Shown here: piece after piece, positions 6,130 through 8,995 of the stretch | Layout of the letters: each line of letters starts with the position of its first letter | Position numbering within the stretch: the first letter of the stretch is position 1 | From: Myxococcales bacterium | Lineage (GTDB): Bacteria > Myxococcota > Polyangia > Fen-1088 | NCBI GenBank assembly: GCA_003155465.1 | Contig: PMCR01000247.1 | Location: 1-8,995, forward strand | Reading direction: 5' to 3' | Length of the DNA: 8,995 nt | The notes under the pieces: model-generated | What the model was told of the DNA's origin: nothing | Database searches by the model: none | What the model saw: only the letters and a program-made list of their open reading frames with translations | Made by a program: the position numbers and the translations under genes

Positions 6130-6888
6130 GTGGACCCTTCCCGCCTGCGCGCGCTCCTGGAAGACATTCGGGACGGCAAGACGTCGCCTGATGACGGCCT
6201 GCGTGAGTTGCGCGATCTGCCTTTCCGCTCGTTGGGCTTTGCCCACGCCGACACCCATCGCCACCTGCGGACGGGGTTTCCCGAGGTGGTGTTCGGTTCG
6301 GGCAAGTCGGCCGCGCAGATCGCGACCCTGCTCGGCGAGTTGGGCCGCGGCGGCGTCCCGGTGATGGCCACCCGCGTGGCGCCCGATGTGGCGGCCCAAG
6401 TGGCGACGGCGCTGCCGGCCGTGCGTTACCTGGATGTTCCCCGCATGCTGGTCTTCGGGCCGCAACCGGCGCCGGATCGCGGACGCGGCGTGGTGGGCGT
6501 GCTGTCAGCTGGAACCTCCGACATTCCGGTGGCCGAGGAGGCCGCGGTCACCGCTGAGATGGACGGCAACCGGGTGGTGCGCATTTTCGACGTGGGCGTG
6601 GCGGGGCTGCACCGCCTGCTCGCCCATCGCGAGAACATCGAGGAGGCTGAGGTTCTGGTGGTGGTGGCGGGCATGGATGGCGTGCTGCCCACCGTGGTCG
6701 GCGGTCTGTTCTCGCGGCCGGTCATCGCGGTACCCACCAGCGTCGGCTACGGGGCCTCTTTCGGGGGCGTGGCGGCGCTTCTTACCATGCTCAACTCCTG
6801 CGCCACGGGCGTGGCTGTGGTCAACATCGACAACGGCTTCGGCGGCGGGCGACTCGCCTCCATGCTCAACCGGGTGCGCCAGCCATGA
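6130..6888 (+). CDS. larB: LarB, nickel-pincer cofactor synthesis carboxylase/hydrolase
   Basis: The first dedicated enzyme of nickel-pincer-nucleotide cofactor synthesis. LarB carboxylates the pyridinium ring of nicotinic acid adenine dinucleotide and releases AMP, giving pyridinium-3,5-biscarboxylic acid mononucleotide. The 252-residue protein has the usual length and the PurE-like fold motifs: GFPEVVFGSGKS (49-60), AGTSDIPVAEEA (127-138), GVAGLHR (156-162), VVAGMDGVLPTVVGG (178-192), VPTSVGYG (201-208) and LNSCATG (221-227). C224 in the last motif is expected to match the catalytic cysteine known from Lactiplantibacillus LarB. The frame is open to a GTG at 6079, but GTG 6130 is chosen: the protein then begins VDPSRLRALL, as LarB proteins normally begin, and a -10 element sits seven bases upstream. 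The stop overlaps the larC start (ATGA), so the two are translationally coupled. Confidence 0.96.
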   Translation: MDPSRLRALLEDIRDGKTSPDDGLRELRDLPFRSLGFAHADTHRHLRTGFPEVVFGSGKSAAQIATLLGELGRGGVPVMATRVAPDVAAQVATALPAVRYLDVPRMLVFGPQPAPDRGRGVVGVLSAGTSDIPVAEEAAVTAEMDGNRVVRIFDVGVAGLHRLLAHRENIEEAEVLVVVAGMDGVLPTVVGGLFSRPVIAVPTSVGYGASFGGVAALLTMLNSCATGVAVVNIDNGFGGGRLASMLNRVRQP

Positions 6889-8123
6889 ATCTGCGCGGAT
6901 TGCATGTACATTTCGACCCGTCGTCCGGGATCGCGGGCGACATGGCGGTGGCGGCCCTGGTGGATGCTGGCGTCCCCGCCAAGGTGGTCAGCGACGCCAT
7001 CGCGGAGATGGGCGTACGCGGGTTGAAGGTGGGTTTCGAGAAGCGGCGCCGCGGGGCCTTTGCCGGCAAGGGATTCGTGGTGCACGCACCCGGTTCGCAT
7101 CACGGGCACCATCACGGGCATCACCACGAGCACCGGGACTACGCGGAGATTCGTCGTCTGTTGCAGCGGGCGCGGCTGGACGCCGAGACCAAGCGACTGG
7201 CCGGTGACATCTTCGAGCGCATCGCGCAGGCGGAGGCGGCGCTGCACGGGGTTGCGCTTGATCGCGTGGCATTTCATGAGGTGGGGGCGTGGGATTCCAT
7301 CGCAGACGTGGTCGGCGTGGCGGCTGCCATGGCGTGGTTGCAGCCCTCGTCGGTGTCGTCGACGCCTCCGGTGCTCGGCTCGGGCCAGGTGCACACGGCG
7401 CATGGGCTGATGCCGGTTCCGGCGCCGGCCACTGCCGCGATCCTGCGCGGAATTCCGGCGTGTCTTGAGGGCGAGGGCGAGCTGACCACACCCACAGGAG
7501 CCGCCATCCTGGCCGCGCTGGTGGGCAAGTACGGTCCGCCGCCGCCCATGCGCATCGCTGCCCAGGGTTTTGGCGCGGGCACGCGTGAGGTTGCTGACCG
7601 CGCCAATGTCCTGCGCGTCCTTCTGGGCGAGGCGCTGGGACGTGCCTTGCCCGCCTCAGCGGCCGAGGTCGTCTTGCTGGCGGCCAACCTGGACGACATG
7701 AGTCCCCAATTGATCGAGCCCCTGATGGCGGCTCTCTTCGCGGCAGGAGCGGTCGATGTGTGGACCACCTCCATTCTGATGAAGAAGGGGCGGCCGGCTT
7801 GGCAGGTGTCGGCGCTGGTGCCGCCGGATGGTGCGGGAGCCGTCGAGCAGGCCTTCTTTCGCCATTCGACGACGTTGGGCGTGCGGCGCGCGAGCATGCA
7901 ACGGGCCGTGCTGTCGCGCTCGATCGACCGCGTGAAAACCCGCTTTGGGACGGTGTCAGTCAAGCTGGCTGCCGACGGCGCGAGCCTGCTCGGAGCCGCG
8001 CCGGAGTTCGACGACTGCCGGCGCCTCGCCCAGCAGGCAGGTGTGCCTGTCCGCACCGTTCTGGCCGCGGCGGCCGCCGCAGCATCGCGCCTGCTGCCGT
8101 CGCAGGGGAGGAAGCGAGGTTGA
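6885..8123 (+). CDS. larC: LarC, nickel insertion enzyme of the nickel-pincer cofactor (single-ORF form)
   Basis: LarC is the CTP-dependent cyclometallase that inserts nickel into pyridinium-3,5-bisthiocarboxylic acid mononucleotide, the last step of the cofactor pathway. The 412-residue protein opens with the family's DPSSGIAGDM (11-20), continues with FHEVGAWDSIADVVG (130-144) and the TTPTGAA block (201-207), and has the C-terminal domain starting near ANLDDMSPQLIEPL (267-280), then DVWTTSILMKKGRPAW (291-306) and HSTTLGVRR (327-335). In Lactiplantibacillus plantarum this protein is split into larC1/larC2 and joined by programmed frameshifting; here it is one continuous frame. A His-rich loop, HHGHHHGHHHEH (72-83), contains nine histidines and probably binds nickel. 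The ATG overlaps the larB stop by four bases, and the stop overlaps the TTG of the histidine kinase, so expression is coupled on both sides. LarE, which supplies the two sulfurs between LarB and LarC, is not present here. Confidence 0.96.
   Translation: MNLRGLHVHFDPSSGIAGDMAVAALVDAGVPAKVVSDAIAEMGVRGLKVGFEKRRRGAFAGKGFVVHAPGSHHGHHHGHHHEHRDYAEIRRLLQRARLDAETKRLAGDIFERIAQAEAALHGVALDRVAFHEVGAWDSIADVVGVAAAMAWLQPSSVSSTPPVLGSGQVHTAHGLMPVPAPATAAILRGIPACLEGEGELTTPTGAAILAALVGKYGPPPPMRIAAQGFGAGTREVADRANVLRVLLGEALGRALPASAAEVVLLAANLDDMSPQLIEPLMAALFAAGAVDVWTTSILMKKGRPAWQVSALVPPDGAGAVEQAFFRHSTTLGVRRASMQRAVLSRSIDRVKTRFGTVSVKLAADGASLLGAAPEFDDCRRLAQQAGVPVRTVLAAAAAAASRLLPSQGRKRG
8105..8111 (+). promoter_or_regulatory. 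Shine-Dalgarno sequence that sets the TTG start of the histidine kinase
   Basis: GGGGAGG lies eight bases before TTG 8120, inside the last codons of larC. It is the strongest ribosome-binding site in the window. The next in-frame ATG (8303-8305) would cut into the PAS domain, so the TTG is preferred. The start overlaps the larC TGA (8121-8123), which implies translational coupling. Confidence 0.7.
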
Positions 8124-8995
8124 GGGCTCTCTCCCGGAAGCCGCGCAAGCCGGCGGCGAAGAAACCGGGACGCCCGCGGGCCGGGTCGGCGCCATCGCGC
8201 CCGGCCGCTCGCCTGCGCGACTACCTCGAACAGATCGTGGACCAGGCCAACGTGCTGGTCATCGCCACAGATCTCGCCGGCCGGGTGGTGGTGTGGAACC
8301 GAGCCATGGTCAGGCTGACAGGGTTCCCCCGCCAGACGGTGGTGGGCCGCGGGTTGCTCCCCTGGCTTTCCGAGGCCGGGATGCCGGAGTTGGCCCAGAT
8401 CATGAAGCAGGTGGCAGCCGGCGAGGACCTGTCGAATTGCGAGGTTCGACTGCCGTCAGTCAGCGGGACGGTCGCACGTGCGACTTTCAATGTGGCCACC
8501 GTGCGTGCCGAGGGCGGCCGGGCTTCCGCCGTGCTGGCGGTTGGCCAGGACGTGACGGCCTTGCGCGTGCTGCAGAACCAGGTGATTCACGCCGAGAAGT
8601 TGGCCACGGTTGGACAGATCGCGGCCGGCGTGGCGCATGAGATTAACAATCCGCTCACCTCCATCCAGGCGTGCGTCGAGGCGGTCCTGCACAAGGCCAG
8701 CATGGCCACGCAGGGCCGCGTCCCGAACCAGATCGAGCCCGTCGACCTGGAGCGGCTTAAGCGCATCCAGGACGGGGTCGAACGCATCCGGCGTTTCACC
8801 CACGATTTGGTTGGCTACGCTCGACCCTCGCGCATCGAGATCGAACGGCTGGATTTCAACGAGGTGGTCGAGCACGCGCTGTCCTTCTGCGAGCACATTT
8901 TCGCCGAAGCCCAGGCCACGCTGGATCGAGACCTGGCGCCCAGCTTGCCACCGGTTCGCGCCGTGCGAGACCAGGTGATGCAGGTGGTGACCAAC
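8120..8995 (+). CDS. PAS-domain sensor histidine kinase (partial, C-terminus off the right edge)
   Basis: The first 292 residues of a soluble, NtrB-like two-component sensor kinase. Residues 1-31 form a very basic Lys/Arg/Pro/Ala tail containing KKPGRPRAG (14-22), which resembles an AT-hook. Residues about 32-150 are a PAS domain, recognisable from DQANVLVIATDLAGRVVVWN (41-60) and ending in GQDVTAL (142-148). The dimerisation/phosphoacceptor domain follows: AEKLATVGQIAAGVAHEINN (158-177), with H173 as the phosphorylated histidine. The ATPase domain starts near 245, and the window ends at VVTN, just where the N-box begins. There are no transmembrane segments, so the signal is probably cytosolic. 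The gene starts with TTG, overlaps larC by four bases and so belongs to the lar operon; a response regulator is likely beyond the window. Which ligand the PAS domain senses cannot be told from the sequence. Confidence 0.93.
   Translation, partial: MRALSRKPRKPAAKKPGRPRAGSAPSRPAARLRDYLEQIVDQANVLVIATDLAGRVVVWNRAMVRLTGFPRQTVVGRGLLPWLSEAGMPELAQIMKQVAAGEDLSNCEVRLPSVSGTVARATFNVATVRAEGGRASAVLAVGQDVTALRVLQNQVIHAEKLATVGQIAAGVAHEINNPLTSIQACVEAVLHKASMATQGRVPNQIEPVDLERLKRIQDGVERIRRFTHDLVGYARPSRIEIERLDFNEVVEHALSFCEHIFAEAQATLDRDLAPSLPPVRAVRDQVMQVVTN

Noticed and set aside
7098..7133. Short tandem repeat in larC as a genetic repeat
   Set aside because: The repeated CATCACGGGCACCA-like units encode the His-rich loop; protein function explains them.
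6386..7207. Plus-strand open frame of 273 codons across larB and larC
   Set aside because: Shifted-frame shadow dominated by Trp, Arg and Cys; larB and larC are certain in their own frames.
6885..8123. Possible larC frameshift as in Lactiplantibacillus
   Set aside because: The N- and C-terminal LarC parts are in one uninterrupted frame, so no frameshift is needed.

Overview
The window is GC-rich bacterial chromosome with dense genes in both orientations. A eukaryote-like Ser/Thr kinase with an RDD membrane domain, a Gly/Ser/Thr-linker lipoprotein, an M61-PDZ peptidase and a PAS histidine kinase together suggest Myxococcota (myxobacteria). This is inferred from gene style, not from a marker gene. 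No mobile element, tRNA, rRNA or CRISPR array was seen.

Layout. (1) 1-416, minus strand: N-terminal part of a family-2 purine nucleoside phosphorylase, running off the left edge. (2) 651-1424, plus: a secreted lipoprotein with a cysteine-rich C-terminal domain I cannot name, closed by a very clear intrinsic terminator (1450-1483). (3) 1489-3252, minus: a cytosolic M61-family peptidase with a C-terminal PDZ domain. (4) 3297-4241, plus, divergent from (3): a polysaccharide deacetylase (NodB fold), followed 45 bp later by (5) 4287-5801, a Ser/Thr kinase fused to an RDD membrane domain. (6) 5802-6113: a gene-free gap with a nested hairpin. (7) 6130-8123: larB and larC of nickel-pincer-nucleotide cofactor synthesis, overlapping by four bases. 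(8) 8120-8995: a PAS sensor histidine kinase whose TTG start overlaps the larC stop; it is cut by the right edge at the start of its ATPase domain.

How they work together. larB, larC and the histidine kinase look like one translationally coupled operon: LarB makes the dicarboxylated pyridinium mononucleotide, LarC inserts nickel, and the kinase may sense a related cue. The sulfur transferase LarE and any client enzyme such as LarA are not in the window. The deacetylase and Ser/Thr kinase may be co-transcribed.

The most notable non-coding pattern is that four of the transcription-unit starts (phosphorylase, M61 peptidase, deacetylase, larB) have a TGGTA-NNN-T extended -10-like element only 6-10 bases before the start codon, with no Shine-Dalgarno sequence between. 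This suggests leaderless or nearly leaderless mRNAs and also fixes the starts of the deacetylase (GTG 3297) and larB (GTG 6130).
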